From SB11 sp964584305 (GTDB lineage Bacteria; Bacteroidota; Bacteroidia; UBA8524), in assembly GCA_964584305.1 (NCBI GenBank), contig CAZOZL010000002.1:1-64000 (forward strand): DNA of 64,000 bases, given 5' to 3'. Below, piece by piece: positions 34,521 to 43,851 of this stretch (position 1 is the stretch's first letter; every line of letters begins with the position of its first letter). The notes under the pieces are model-generated. The model searched no databases and was not told the DNA's origin. It saw nothing but the letters and a program-made list of their open reading frames with translations. The translations under genes were made by a program, and so were the position numbers.

Positions 34521-34982
34521 TTATTCTGTTTTAATTGTAAATGTGGCGGTTAATCCCACGCTAAAATTTCTTGGTAATTTATGTACACCAAATATTGCTC
34601 TTGAGTGTTCTCCTTTCGTTTCCAAAATTTTTACAAACAAATCAGATGCTCCATTAACAACAATGGGAGAGTCGTCCCAGTTCTCACCCGCCTGAAAGTA
34701 TCCGTCAATATGGTTCAGTCCCACTATTTTATTAAAGCCTATTTTTTTATCTACTTGGGCAAGTACATTCAAGGCACATAATTCCATTGCTTTATGCCCT
34801 TCATCTGTTGTTATCTCGTTTCCCAAACGTCCTTGAAAAAAATAATCTTCATTTTTAATGGGGAACTGAATGGCTATATAAGCAATATTCCCTCGAATAT
34901 TAACTGATAAGTAACTACCGCCTGGTGTTGAAACTTTTGGTAAGTTAAGATTATACTTTATAAGGTTTTCAAGTGGATTCAT
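34521..34982 (-). CDS. RidA family protein (YjgF/YER057c/UK114)
   Basis: This is a 153-aa protein of the RidA superfamily, long subtype. The best known members hydrolyse reactive enamine/imine intermediates from PLP enzymes in the cytoplasm. The core reads GNIAYIAIQFPI, EGHKAMELCALNVLAQVDKKIG, VGLNHIDGYFQAGENWDDSPIVVNGASDLFVKIL and HSRAIFGVHKLPRNFSVGLTATF. The Arg of the SRAIFG segment corresponds to the substrate-binding Arg of RidA. It is a lone gene with ATG at 34982, and deaminase activity is uncertain in this subgroup. Confidence 0.82.
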   Translation of the reverse strand: MNPLENLIKYNLNLPKVSTPGGSYLSVNIRGNIAYIAIQFPIKNEDYFFQGRLGNEITTDEGHKAMELCALNVLAQVDKKIGFNKIVGLNHIDGYFQAGENWDDSPIVVNGASDLFVKILETKGEHSRAIFGVHKLPRNFSVGLTATFTIKTE

Positions 34983-35190
34983 CTCTATCTATTTTGTCAG
35001 GATGGTATTCAAATTATTCACAACAAGTTAAAGGTCAGTTCTTATAATAAGTTTAAATTATAATTTTGGTGAAGTGTAAAATAGCTCCACCATATCACAC
35101 GTTTGAGTACAGGTTTCTGCTTTCGCAGGAATAACACGACACACGATACCCTTACCGTAAAACTGAAAAGTAGCCTAATGTCTTAAAAAA

Positions 35191-35976
35191 TTACTCTCCT
35201 TTAAAAACGGGTTTTCTTTTCTCGTTAAAGGCTTTTATACCTTCTTTATTATCGGTGCTATTGCCTGCTATTTCTTGGCAATAGGCTTCATATTGCAACA
35301 TGGTTTCCAAATCGCTATTAAAAGATTTGTTTAGCATTTTTTTCATCAAGCCAATGGCTTTGGTGGGTGCTTTTGCATAGTAGTTTGCTATTTCTGCAAC
35401 GGCAGCATCTAATTCTTCGGGGGTTACTACACGGTTTACCATTCCCCATTCAAGGGCTTGCTGTGCGCTTACCTTGTTTCCCATAGTGCTTAACTCAAAC
35501 GCACGGTTGCTGCCTACAATGCGGGGCAAAAAATAGCTTGAACCTGAATCTAATACCAGCCCTACATTTATAAAAACCTCAATTAGTGATGCTTTTTCTG
35601 ATGCAACAATAAAATCACTGGCTAATGCTAATGAACACCCTGCACCTGCGGCTACACCATTTAGCCTACAAATAATAGGTTTTGGCATATTGCGCATAGC
35701 AAGGATAATGGGATTGTAGCGTTTGTATAGTGAATCACTAAGCGAGCGGTCTTTACTATCAGCAATAGCTTTTAAATCTTGCCCTGAACAAAAGGCTTTG
35801 CCTGCCCCTGTTAGCACTACTACACGCACTTCTTTATCTCTATTAGCTTGTTTTAGTGCCGCCTGTAACTCATAACTTTGTGCATCGTTAAAGGCATTAA
35901 ATACCTCTGGGCGATTAAGCGTTATAGTGGCTATATTATTTTCTACGGTGTATAGTAAGGCTTCGTAAGTACTCAT
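35191..35976 (-). CDS. Enoyl-CoA hydratase/isomerase family protein, PaaG-like
   Basis: This is a 261-aa crotonase-fold enzyme acting on acyl-CoA substrates in the cytoplasm. The oxyanion-hole loops are AFCSGQDLK (61-69) and NGVAAGAGCSLALASDF (106-122). The active-site region GLVLDSGSSYFLPRIVG has an Asp that fits isomerase-type members such as PaaG (ring-1,2-epoxyphenylacetyl-CoA isomerase), rather than hydratases with two Glu. C-terminal GNSTDNKEGIKAFNEKRKPVFKG is also typical of PaaG/PaaB. No other phenylacetate genes are nearby, so the substrate is uncertain. Confidence 0.83.
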   Translation of the reverse strand: MSTYEALLYTVENNIATITLNRPEVFNAFNDAQSYELQAALKQANRDKEVRVVVLTGAGKAFCSGQDLKAIADSKDRSLSDSLYKRYNPIILAMRNMPKPIICRLNGVAAGAGCSLALASDFIVASEKASLIEVFINVGLVLDSGSSYFLPRIVGSNRAFELSTMGNKVSAQQALEWGMVNRVVTPEELDAAVAEIANYYAKAPTKAIGLMKKMLNKSFNSDLETMLQYEAYCQEIAGNSTDNKEGIKAFNEKRKPVFKGE

Positions 35977-35996
35977 TAGTTTGTATTTTTTTGTAG

Positions 35997-36004
35997 CAAA
36001 ATTA
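35997..36004 (-). promoter_or_regulatory. -7 promoter box before the enoyl-CoA hydratase gene
   Basis: The minus strand reads TAATTTTG, an exact TAnnTTTG match, 20 nt upstream of the ATG at 35976. Confidence 0.5.
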
Positions 36005-36022
36005 TGAAATTTAAGCGATTAG

Positions 36023-36634
36023 TTATAGTAACATCCCTACCAAAAAAACCACAACGAAACCAAAACCAAAACCAGTATATACCTGAATGGGGGTGTGGGC
36101 TTTTAGCTGAAGCCTTGCCATACCTACTAAACCAGAAAACACTATGCTACCAATAAGCAATGGTGTGAGATTAAAAAGTGAGTAGGTACTCATAAAAGCA
36201 ACTAAGCCAACAACACCGCCAATACCTAACATATGTATGCTTATTTTAAAATAATTGGTAATGAAACCTGCCAAAATAAGCACTATGGTAGTAGCCAAAA
36301 TAAATGTGCGTATTTTATAAAAACCAGCCATTCCTGCAATCATAAAAAACAAGGCAGTATAAATAAAGGCAGTAATAAGTAGAGGTAGCTTACGTTCGTT
36401 ACGGCTACGCATTTCTAATGAATCTATTTGCCCTTTGCTACGTAAAAGTAGAGCTACAAAAAACGGCAACAAAAAGGTTGTTAAAAATATAAAACCTAAT
36501 ATATACAATTTTTGAGATGAACCTGTTTGCAAGTAATAATACTCATCAAAAAATAGCAGGAATAATACCCCCACAAAAGGCATTATTAGTGGGTTAAGAA
36601 TGTAAGTAATAATTTTGGCTAAGGTATTTGACAA
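36023..36634 (-). CDS. PAP2-like integral membrane protein
   Basis: This is a 203-aa protein with six or so membrane helices. Residues about 130-135 (KISIHM) and 172-182 (ARLQLKAHTPIQVYTGF) resemble the SGH and SR-x5-H-x3-D motifs of PAP2 phosphatases, but the final Asp is Gln here and the first KxxxxxxRP motif appears as RSRNERKLP. It is likely a degenerate or specialised PAP2 relative that might act on lipid phosphates. The start is TTG at 36634, 41 nt after the rpoN stop, so it may be co-transcribed with rpoN. Confidence 0.6.
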   Translation of the reverse strand: MSNTLAKIITYILNPLIMPFVGVLFLLFFDEYYYLQTGSSQKLYILGFIFLTTFLLPFFVALLLRSKGQIDSLEMRSRNERKLPLLITAFIYTALFFMIAGMAGFYKIRTFILATTIVLILAGFITNYFKISIHMLGIGGVVGLVAFMSTYSLFNLTPLLIGSIVFSGLVGMARLQLKAHTPIQVYTGFGFGFVVVFLVGMLL

Positions 36635-36675
36635 TGTATTTTTATTAAACTTGAAAAAGTAAACTAAAAACCAAC

Positions 36676-38136
36676 TTATATTTGTTTACGTAGCCTAGCC
36701 ACAGGAATATTTAATTGCTCTCTATATTTTGCAACCGTTCGCCTGGCTATATGGTATCCTTTTTCTTTCAAAATTTCCATTAATTTTTCATCGGGCAGGG
36801 GTTTTTGTTTGTTCTCACTCTCAATAGCATCTTGCAAAATTTTCTTCACTTCACGGTTACTCACCTCTTCTCCATCTTCGGTGGTTATTCCTTCTGAAAA
36901 GAAAAATTTAAGTGAAATAATGCCAAAATCTGTTTGTACGTATTTGCTATTTGCTACCCGCGAAATGGTAGAAACATCTAAATTCACCTCATCGGCAATA
37001 TCTTTCAATATCATAGGGCGAAGTTTAATCTCATCACCAGTTAAAAAATACTCGTATTGGTATTCTAAAATGGCGTTCATGGTAAGCAGTAGTGTGTTTT
37101 GACGTTGCTTTATAGAGTCTATAAACCATTTTGCCCCGTCCAATTTTTGTTTTATAAATTGTACGGTTTCTTTTATTTGCTTGTTCTTAGTTTTGCTCTT
37201 ATCGTATCCTTTCAGGGTTTCTAAATACCCTTTGCTTACCCGCAAATCGGGTGCGTTGCGCCCGTTTAGTGCTATCCCTAACTTGCCATTATTATCTACA
37301 ATAATAAAATCAGGCACTATATACTGGGTTTTCACATTAGTACCGCTATCTCCTGGTTTGGGGTTCAGTTTAGTAATTAGTTGTATTGCTCCTTTCAATT
37401 CTTCACTATCAACTTTTAGTTGGCGCATCATTTTTTCGTAATGCTTTTTAGTAAAGTCTTCAAAGTGTTTATTAATAATTTTAAGCGATAATGTTACCGC
37501 TGGGTGCAGCTCTTTATCTTTCCGTTGCAGTTGCAGCAATAGGCACTCTTGTAGATTGCGGGCAGCAATGCCAGCGGGTTCTAACAACTGTATTTTATGC
37601 AATACTTTCTCCAACTCTTCGGCTGTAGTCCTCACATTGTTAGAAAAAGCTAAATCGTTTACAATAGCACCCAATGGACGACGTAAATAACCGTCTTCTT
37701 CAATACTACCTACCAGTTGTTTCACCAAAACATCCTCGTGCTCGCCATGTATATTGGCTTGTATTTGCTCTAAAAGTTGTTCTCTAAAAGTACTGTTTCC
37801 AGCAATGGGCAAGTCCTTCCGTTCTTCACTTCCGCCGCTTTCTTCGTACAGTCTAAAACTATCTCCATCATCACTACCTATATAATCTTCTATATCAAAA
37901 AGGTCTTTTTCTTCGTGGGTTTCATCAACAGTTTCATTCTCTTCCTTATCACTGTTATCAGCAGCAAGGTCGGCCTCATCAGCTTCTTTACCAGTTTCCA
38001 TAGCAGGGTTTTCCATTAGTTCCTGCTCTACACGCTGCTCCAAATCCTGCGTACTCAACTGCAACAGCTTTATAAATTGTATTTGCTGTGGCGAAAGTTT
38101 TTGTAGCAGCTTATGAGAAAGGTTTTGTTTTAACAT
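36676..38136 (-). CDS. rpoN: RNA polymerase sigma-54 factor
   Basis: This is a 486-aa alternative sigma factor that needs AAA+ activators to open promoters. The N-terminal Gln-rich region I reads LSHKLLQKLSPQQIQFIKLLQLSTQDLEQRVEQEL. An acidic region II of about 70 residues follows. The core-binding domain has GYLRRPL and LEPAGIAARNLQECLLLQL. The DNA-binding domain has DIADEVNLDVSTISRVANSKY, and the RpoN box ARRTVAKYRE is at 464-473. No enhancer-binding protein is encoded in the window. It is divergent from asnS, with its own promoter box at 38152. Confidence 0.97.
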   Translation of the reverse strand: MLKQNLSHKLLQKLSPQQIQFIKLLQLSTQDLEQRVEQELMENPAMETGKEADEADLAADNSDKEENETVDETHEEKDLFDIEDYIGSDDGDSFRLYEESGGSEERKDLPIAGNSTFREQLLEQIQANIHGEHEDVLVKQLVGSIEEDGYLRRPLGAIVNDLAFSNNVRTTAEELEKVLHKIQLLEPAGIAARNLQECLLLQLQRKDKELHPAVTLSLKIINKHFEDFTKKHYEKMMRQLKVDSEELKGAIQLITKLNPKPGDSGTNVKTQYIVPDFIIVDNNGKLGIALNGRNAPDLRVSKGYLETLKGYDKSKTKNKQIKETVQFIKQKLDGAKWFIDSIKQRQNTLLLTMNAILEYQYEYFLTGDEIKLRPMILKDIADEVNLDVSTISRVANSKYVQTDFGIISLKFFFSEGITTEDGEEVSNREVKKILQDAIESENKQKPLPDEKLMEILKEKGYHIARRTVAKYREQLNIPVARLRKQI

Positions 38137-38151
38137 CTTACCTTATATTGA

Positions 38152-38159
38152 CAAATATA
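38152..38159 (-). promoter_or_regulatory. -7 promoter box of rpoN
   Basis: The minus strand reads TATATTTG, an exact consensus match, 15 nt before the rpoN ATG. Confidence 0.5.
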
Positions 38160-38176
38160 TTGCCCAAAATTAGTGC

Positions 38177-38184
38177 TATTTTTG
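38177..38184 (+). promoter_or_regulatory. -7 promoter box of asnS
   Basis: TATTTTTG matches the consensus exactly and ends 30 nt before the asnS ATG. It lies 17 bp from the oppositely directed rpoN box, so the two divergent promoters share one short region. Confidence 0.5.
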
Positions 38185-38214
38185 CCAATGTAGAAACGAC
38201 ATAGCTTAAAAAGA

Positions 38215-39729
38215 ATGTATATTAAAGATTTGAGTACCTGTGAAGGGCAGGAAGTAACCCTAAAAGGATGGGTGGCAAACAAGCGTGAAGGAAAGGGCTT
38301 GGTATTTGTTGTATTGCGCGATGGTAGCGGACTTTGCCAGTGTGTAGTGAGTGCTGAAACGGTAGCCAATGAGGTGTTTGAAAACGCTAAAAAACTAACC
38401 TTAGAAAGCTCGGTAGAATTAACAGGAAAAGTAGTGAAAGATGACCGCCAGATAGGTGGTTTTGAGTTGCAAGTAACTGCCCTAAATATTATACAAATTA
38501 GTATAGATTACCCGATAGCTAAAAAAGAACACGGTGTTGAGTTTTTGATAAGCAAACGCCACTTGTGGTTGCGCAGCAATCGCCAATGGGCGATAATGAA
38601 AATCAGAAATCAAATAATATACTCAATACATACCTTTTTTCAAGAAAGAGGTTTTGTGCAAATGGATGCGCCACTTTTTACGGCAAACGCCAGTGAGGGT
38701 ACATCAACACTATTTGAAACAGATTTTTTTGGAGAACCTGCCTACCTATCGCAAAGCGGACAATTATATGGCGAAGCTATGGCAATGGCAATGGGTAAAA
38801 TTTACACTTTTGGTCCTACATTTAGAGCAGAAAAATCAAAAACACGTCGCCACCTTGCCGAGTTTTGGATGATAGAACCTGAAATGGTTTTTTGTGATAA
38901 TGAGGAGAATATGAATGTAATTGAAGCATTTTTGCGTGCAGTGGTTACTGGTGTTTTAAATAATTGCAAAAGCGAATTGGAGTTGATAGGACGTGATACT
39001 ACGGTATTAGAGAATATTGTAAAACCTTTCCCACGTTTAACATACGACAAGGCGGTAAGAATACTAAAGGGTGAAGAAAACGTTGACGGTAAAAACAGCA
39101 TTAAAACCCTTGAAGGCGACCTTGCTGATACCAAAACACGCATTTCCGAAATAAATAACGACATTAAAGAGCGTGAAGCCAGTATTGCAAAAGGTGGAAT
39201 GAAAAAAGGCAAAATAGCCTTTAACCAAAACAAAATAGATACACAGAAAAATGAGTTGAAAGAATTGGAGGAAGCCTTGCGTAACATACCCCGATGGATA
39301 GAAAGTGCTGAAAATTTTGAATATGGCAACGATTTTGGCGGTAGTGATGAAACAGTATTAACCCGCTTGTTTGATACCCCTATAATGGTATATAACTGGC
39401 CACACGCCATAAAAGCATTTTATATGAAACGTGATGCCGACAACCCCGAACTGGCCAAAGGAGTGGATGTACTTGCGCCCGAAGGCTACGGCGAAATAAT
39501 AGGTGGTGGCGAGCGAGAAACCAATTTAGACAATTTAGTAAATAAAATAAACGAACACCAGCTACCTATGGAAGCCTTTGAGTGGTATTTGGATTTACGC
39601 CGCTACGGTAGCGTACCCCATGCTGGTTTTGGCTTAGGTTTGGAGCGTGTGGTAACTTGGGTATGCAAATTGCCCCACGTACGTGAAAGCATCCCCTTCC
39701 CACGTATGTATGGAAATTTAATGCCTTAA
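38215..39729 (+). CDS. asnS: Asparaginyl-tRNA synthetase
   Basis: This is a class IIb aminoacyl-tRNA synthetase that charges tRNA-Asn. The N-terminal OB-fold reads VTLKGWVANKREGKGLVFVVLRDGSG. Motif 2 lies in TFRAEKSKTRRHLAEFWMIEPE, and motif 3 in GFGLGLERVVTWVCKLPHVRESIPFPRMYG. The length of 504 aa is longer than the usual 460-470, because of an insert at about residues 285-370 that looks like an antiparallel coiled coil (DLADTKTRISEINNDIKERE ... NKIDTQKNELKELEEAL). I believe this insert is seen in other Bacteroidota. A C-terminal GSVPHAGFG motif is also typical. Confidence 0.97.
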   Translation: MYIKDLSTCEGQEVTLKGWVANKREGKGLVFVVLRDGSGLCQCVVSAETVANEVFENAKKLTLESSVELTGKVVKDDRQIGGFELQVTALNIIQISIDYPIAKKEHGVEFLISKRHLWLRSNRQWAIMKIRNQIIYSIHTFFQERGFVQMDAPLFTANASEGTSTLFETDFFGEPAYLSQSGQLYGEAMAMAMGKIYTFGPTFRAEKSKTRRHLAEFWMIEPEMVFCDNEENMNVIEAFLRAVVTGVLNNCKSELELIGRDTTVLENIVKPFPRLTYDKAVRILKGEENVDGKNSIKTLEGDLADTKTRISEINNDIKEREASIAKGGMKKGKIAFNQNKIDTQKNELKELEEALRNIPRWIESAENFEYGNDFGGSDETVLTRLFDTPIMVYNWPHAIKAFYMKRDADNPELAKGVDVLAPEGYGEIIGGGERETNLDNLVNKINEHQLPMEAFEWYLDLRRYGSVPHAGFGLGLERVVTWVCKLPHVRESIPFPRMYGNLMP

Positions 39730-39875
39730 AAAAATTGTAAAACAGTTAGAACCTATTACTATCAGTAGCTTTAGTTGTTTACACAAAAAATTGCCTATAT
39801 ATTTTACTTGAGGTACATAAAAAAATGTAGCACTATCCTCTATCCATCTACTACCATATTACACCAATAGTTTGT

Positions 39876-39883
39876 TACCTTTG
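39876..39883 (+). promoter_or_regulatory. -7 promoter box of sucA
   Basis: TACCTTTG is an exact match followed by CA, as at other strong promoters in the window, and ends 38 nt before the sucA ATG. Confidence 0.55.
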
Positions 39884-39921
39884 CACACCTTTTTATCACC
39901 TTCAAAAGTTGTAATATCATT

Positions 39922-42645
39922 ATGGTTGAACACTCATATTTAAGCAATGCCGATGTTAATGTAATCGACGATTTATATAAGCAATATGCCGCCAATCCTG
40001 ACTCTGTTGATTTTGGTTGGAAAAAATTTTTTGAAGGCTTTGATATGGGGCAAGGCAAAGCCTCTGCCAATGGCTCACAGCAAGCTGTTTCCAGCGATGT
40101 ACTAAAAGAAATAAATGTACTAAACCTTATAAAAGACTACCGCACCCGTGGGCATTTATTTACAAAAACCAACCCCGTAAGAGATAGAAGGACTTATACC
40201 CCATCATTAGATATTAGTAATTTTAATCTTACTGAAAAAGACTTAAACGCAACCTTTAATGCAGGGGTAGAATTGGGCATTGGCGCAGCAAAACTAAAAG
40301 ATATTATAGCCCACTTAGAAGCTACATACTGCCAAAGTATTGGTGCCGAGTATATGTATTTACGAGATCCTGATAAAGTGGAGTGGCTGCAAAAAAAGAT
40401 GGAAAGTCGCAAAAACCAACCCTCTTTTAACATTGAAGAAAAACGCCATATTCTTAAAAAACTAAACAAGGCAGTGCTATTCGAGAGTTTTTTGCATACC
40501 AAATTTGTAGGGCAAAAACGTTTTTCGCTCGAAGGTTTAGAAACGCTTATCCCCGCCCTTGATGCTATAATACAATATGGGGCTGACCAAAGTGCCGAGG
40601 AAGTAATAATAGGCATGGCACACCGTGGACGGTTAAATGTTTTGGTGAACATCCTAAAAAAATCATACAAAGAAATTTTTAAAGAATTTGAGGGGAAAGC
40701 CTTTGAAGAAGGCTTGTTTGAAGGAGATGTGAAATACCATTTGGGCTACTCAAGCGATATAAAAACGCATAACAATAAAAACGTTCATATAAGTTTATCG
40801 CCCAACCCTTCTCACCTTGAAACAGTGAGTTCTGTGGTGGAAGGTATAGCCAGAGCAAAATTAGACCATAAGTATAAAAATGATGTAGACAAAGTAATAC
40901 CTGTACTCATACACGGTGATGCTTCACTGGCAGGGCAAGGTATTGCATACGAAGTGGGGCAAATGGCAGGATTAAAAGCCTATAATGTGGGGGGTACTAT
41001 ACATATTGCTGCCAATAACCAAATAGGCTTTACTACCAATTATGTTGACGGGCGCACAAGCACCTATTGTACGGATGTGGCAAAAGTTACTCTTTGTCCT
41101 GTTTTTCATGTAAATGCTGATGATGTAGAATCGGTAGTATATGCAGTACAATTGGCATTAGAGTTTAGACAAAAATTTAATACCGATGTATATCTTGATT
41201 TATTAGGCTACCGCAAGTATGGGCATAATGAGGGAGATGAACCTCGTTTTACCCAGCCTGTATTATACAAAGCTATTGCCAAGCACCCAAACCCACGCCA
41301 AATATATGTGCAAAAGCTACAAGAAGCGGGTAGCATTGAGGCGGAGCTGGGCAAGGAAATGGAGAAAAGTTTTAAGCAAGACCTTCAAAGTTTTTTAGAA
41401 ACTGCTAAAGAAGAAGATGCTTCGCAGGCATTTAGCTTTATAAAAAGTGAATGGGAAAACCTTACCAGTGCTTCTGCCAAAAATGCTAAACACACACCAA
41501 ACACAGCTGTTACACAAAAACAATTTTTAGAATTAGCTAAAAAAATAACTACCATACCCGAAGGATTTAATGCCTTTAAAAAAGTAGCTAAACTGTTTAC
41601 CGATAGGGAAAACATGATTAAAAATGATAGCTACGATTGGGCTATGGGCGAATTGATGGGCTATGCTACATTATTAGCAGAAGGATACCAAGTGAGAATG
41701 AGCGGGCAAGATTGCGAACGGGGTACTTTTAGCCATCGCCATGCTATTATAAAACAAGAGGATAATGCTAATAATGAGTATATCCCATTAAATAATTTAG
41801 GAGGCAAGCAAGCCCAATTTGAAATTTATAACTCACTACTTAGCGAGTATGCTGTAATGGGTTTTGAGTATGGTTATTCTATGGCTACGCCCAATTCGCT
41901 TACCCTTTGGGAGGCGCAATTTGGTGATTTTAGTAACGGCGCACAAATTGTTATAGACCAATATTTAAGTGCCGCCGAAGCCAAATGGAAAACGTATAGT
42001 GGTTTAGTATTATTACTTCCTCACGGATATGAAGGACAAGGACCCGAACATTCATCAGCACGTTTAGAACGGTTTTTACAACTGTGTGCTAATAAAAATA
42101 TGCAGGTAGTAAATGTTTCAACCCCTGCTAATTTATTTCATTTACTCCGCAGGCAAATGCACCGCAACTACCGCACTCCATTAGTTATAATGACTCCCAA
42201 AAGCCTATTACGTCATCCAAAATGTGTAAGTACTTTGGCTGATTTTACTAAGGGTGGTTTTGAGGAAGTGATAGACGACACCACTATTACAAAAGCAGCA
42301 AGCGCGAAAAGAGTTTTACTTTGCAGTGGTAAAATATATTACGACTTGCTGAAATATAATGATGAGATAGCCAAACGTAAAGATGTGGCTATTGTTCGTG
42401 TAGAGCAATTATATCCTTTCCCTACTGAAAAAATAGACGCAATACGTAAAAAATATAATAAGGCAGAAGTATGCTGGATACAAGAAGAACCCAAAAACCA
42501 AGGGGCATATTTATATCTATTACGTTATGAAGAAAACTTTGATTTGAAAATAATTTCTCGTAAGTCGAGTGCCTCTCCAGCTACGGGCATTGCTGCCCAA
42601 CACGCTAAGGAGCAAAAAGAATTAATGGAGCAAGCATTTGCTTAG
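39922..42645 (+). CDS. sucA: 2-oxoglutarate dehydrogenase E1 component
   Basis: This is a 907-aa ThDP-dependent decarboxylase of the citric acid cycle, working with SucB and Lpd. The N-terminal anchoring segment reads LSNADVNVIDDLYKQYAANPDSVDFGWKKFFEGF. The catalytic domain has ISLSPNPSHLETVSSVVEGIARAK, HGDASLAGQGIAYEV and IAANNQIGFTTNYVDGRTS (ThDP and Mg). The C-terminal domain has HRHAIIKQED, EAQFGDFSNGAQIVIDQYLSAAEAKW and LLPHGYEGQGPEHSSARLERFLQL. It starts with ATG. No sucB follows in this window, since era is next and convergent. Confidence 0.97.
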   Translation: MVEHSYLSNADVNVIDDLYKQYAANPDSVDFGWKKFFEGFDMGQGKASANGSQQAVSSDVLKEINVLNLIKDYRTRGHLFTKTNPVRDRRTYTPSLDISNFNLTEKDLNATFNAGVELGIGAAKLKDIIAHLEATYCQSIGAEYMYLRDPDKVEWLQKKMESRKNQPSFNIEEKRHILKKLNKAVLFESFLHTKFVGQKRFSLEGLETLIPALDAIIQYGADQSAEEVIIGMAHRGRLNVLVNILKKSYKEIFKEFEGKAFEEGLFEGDVKYHLGYSSDIKTHNNKNVHISLSPNPSHLETVSSVVEGIARAKLDHKYKNDVDKVIPVLIHGDASLAGQGIAYEVGQMAGLKAYNVGGTIHIAANNQIGFTTNYVDGRTSTYCTDVAKVTLCPVFHVNADDVESVVYAVQLALEFRQKFNTDVYLDLLGYRKYGHNEGDEPRFTQPVLYKAIAKHPNPRQIYVQKLQEAGSIEAELGKEMEKSFKQDLQSFLETAKEEDASQAFSFIKSEWENLTSASAKNAKHTPNTAVTQKQFLELAKKITTIPEGFNAFKKVAKLFTDRENMIKNDSYDWAMGELMGYATLLAEGYQVRMSGQDCERGTFSHRHAIIKQEDNANNEYIPLNNLGGKQAQFEIYNSLLSEYAVMGFEYGYSMATPNSLTLWEAQFGDFSNGAQIVIDQYLSAAEAKWKTYSGLVLLLPHGYEGQGPEHSSARLERFLQLCANKNMQVVNVSTPANLFHLLRRQMHRNYRTPLVIMTPKSLLRHPKCVSTLADFTKGGFEEVIDDTTITKAASAKRVLLCSGKIYYDLLKYNDEIAKRKDVAIVRVEQLYPFPTEKIDAIRKKYNKAEVCWIQEEPKNQGAYLYLLRYEENFDLKIISRKSSASPATGIAAQHAKEQKELMEQAFA

Positions 42646-42690
42646 TTTTACCATATTACTATTTGGCAAATTAAAAAATTAGCTACTTCT

Positions 42691-42720
42691 CAACTGAGGG
42701 ACATTGATGTCCCTCAGTTG
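42691..42720. terminator. Strong symmetric hairpin between sucA and era
   Basis: Arms CAACTGAGGGACA and TGTCCCTCAGTTG pair over 13 bp around a TTGA loop. It lies 46 nt after the sucA stop and between convergent genes. It lacks a clear U-tract on either strand, so it could be a bidirectional processing or termination hairpin. Confidence 0.5.
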
Positions 42721-42826
42721 ATGTATAGTGATGATAGCAAACCAGTTGAATATCTGATTAAACTATACTCTAACAGGTTTTATGTATAATGTTCGATTTG
42801 AAAAACCTTAGAAAGTTTTAGTTGTA

Positions 42827-43705
42827 CTACTCATTATACCCAAAATCTTTAAGCATACGTTTATCATCACGCCACCTTTCTTTCACCTTTACAAACATTT
42901 CTAAAAACACTTTTTTCCGAAAAAAGTTTTCCATTTCTTTTCGGGCGGCTGTTCCAGTATTTTTTAATGCTACCCCCTTTTGCCCTATCATTATCCCTTT
43001 TTGTGATTCCCGCTCCACCATTATTATAGCTCTAATTCGTATTATCTTTTCCTCATCTTTAAATTCCTCAATTAATACTTCGGTAGAGTAGGGTATTTCT
43101 TTTTTATAGCGATAAAATATTTTTTCTCTTAAAATTTCGCTGGCAAAAAACTTTTCTGGTTTATCTGTTAATTGGTCTTTAGGATAAAATGCTGGAGATT
43201 CTGGTAGTAAACTCACTATTTCATCTTGCAGGGCTTTCGTATTAAACTTGTTGAGTGCCGATAGGGGAACAATGGAAGCAAACATATTTTTAGTCGTCCA
43301 AAATTTAATTTTTTCCTCTATTTGTTCCTGTGTCATCAAATCCACTTTATTTAATGCTAAAATTATGGGTACTTTAGCATTTTGTAAGCGTTTACCCACA
43401 TCATCCGATATATCTTTTTCGCCTACTTCAGCAATTAATACAATTACATCGCACCCTTCCAAACTTTCATCTACAAACTTCATCATGCTTTTGTGCAAAC
43501 CGTACTTAGGGTCAATAATACCAGGGGTGTCATTAAATATCACCTGATACTCTTCTGTATTAATAATACCCATAATACGGTGGCGGGTAGTTTGCGCTTT
43601 TGGGGTAATTATAGATAGTTTTTCGCCTACTATGGCATTCATCAAAGTGCTTTTCCCTGCGTTGGGACGACCAATTATACTTACAAATCCAGCTTTATGC
43701 TTCAT
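42827..43705 (-). CDS. era: Ribosome biogenesis GTPase Era
   Basis: This is a 292-aa GTPase that binds the 3' end of 16S rRNA and helps small-subunit maturation. GTPase motifs are GRPNAGKST (12-20), a T-containing switch I, NDTPGI (about 58-63), and NKVD (about 121-124). The C-terminal KH RNA-binding domain shows GIMIGQKGVALKNTGTAARKEMENFF. It starts with ATG at 43705. Its upstream GACCTTTG box overlaps the -33 element of the divergent initiator tRNA promoter. Confidence 0.96.
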   Translation of the reverse strand: MKHKAGFVSIIGRPNAGKSTLMNAIVGEKLSIITPKAQTTRHRIMGIINTEEYQVIFNDTPGIIDPKYGLHKSMMKFVDESLEGCDVIVLIAEVGEKDISDDVGKRLQNAKVPIILALNKVDLMTQEQIEEKIKFWTTKNMFASIVPLSALNKFNTKALQDEIVSLLPESPAFYPKDQLTDKPEKFFASEILREKIFYRYKKEIPYSTEVLIEEFKDEEKIIRIRAIIMVERESQKGIMIGQKGVALKNTGTAARKEMENFFRKKVFLEMFVKVKERWRDDKRMLKDFGYNE

Positions 43706-43726
43706 TCACTATTTTTTAATATTGAG

Positions 43727-43757
43727 TTGCAAAGGTCGGTAAATAGCATTACTTTTG
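43727..43757 (+). promoter_or_regulatory. Promoter of the initiator tRNA gene
   Basis: A TTG (43727-43729) and TACTTTTG (43750-43757) are separated by 20 nt, an ideal Bacteroidota -33/-7 pair. The tRNA begins 12 nt after the -7 box. Confidence 0.75.
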
Positions 43758-43768
43758 CACCATATTAC

Positions 43769-43840
43769 TGCGGGATGGAGCAGTGGTAGCTCACCGGGCT
43801 CATAACCCGGGGGTCGTTGGTTCGAGTCCAGCTCCCGCTA
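43769..43840 (+). tRNA. tRNA-fMet (initiator), anticodon CAT
   Basis: It is a full cloverleaf with anticodon loop CTCATAA. The anticodon stem ends in three G-C pairs (GGG/CCC), and position 1 (T) faces T at position 72, leaving no pair at the acceptor end. Both are initiator hallmarks. CCA is not encoded. Confidence 0.93.
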
Positions 43841-43851
43841 CAAAAAAAATG

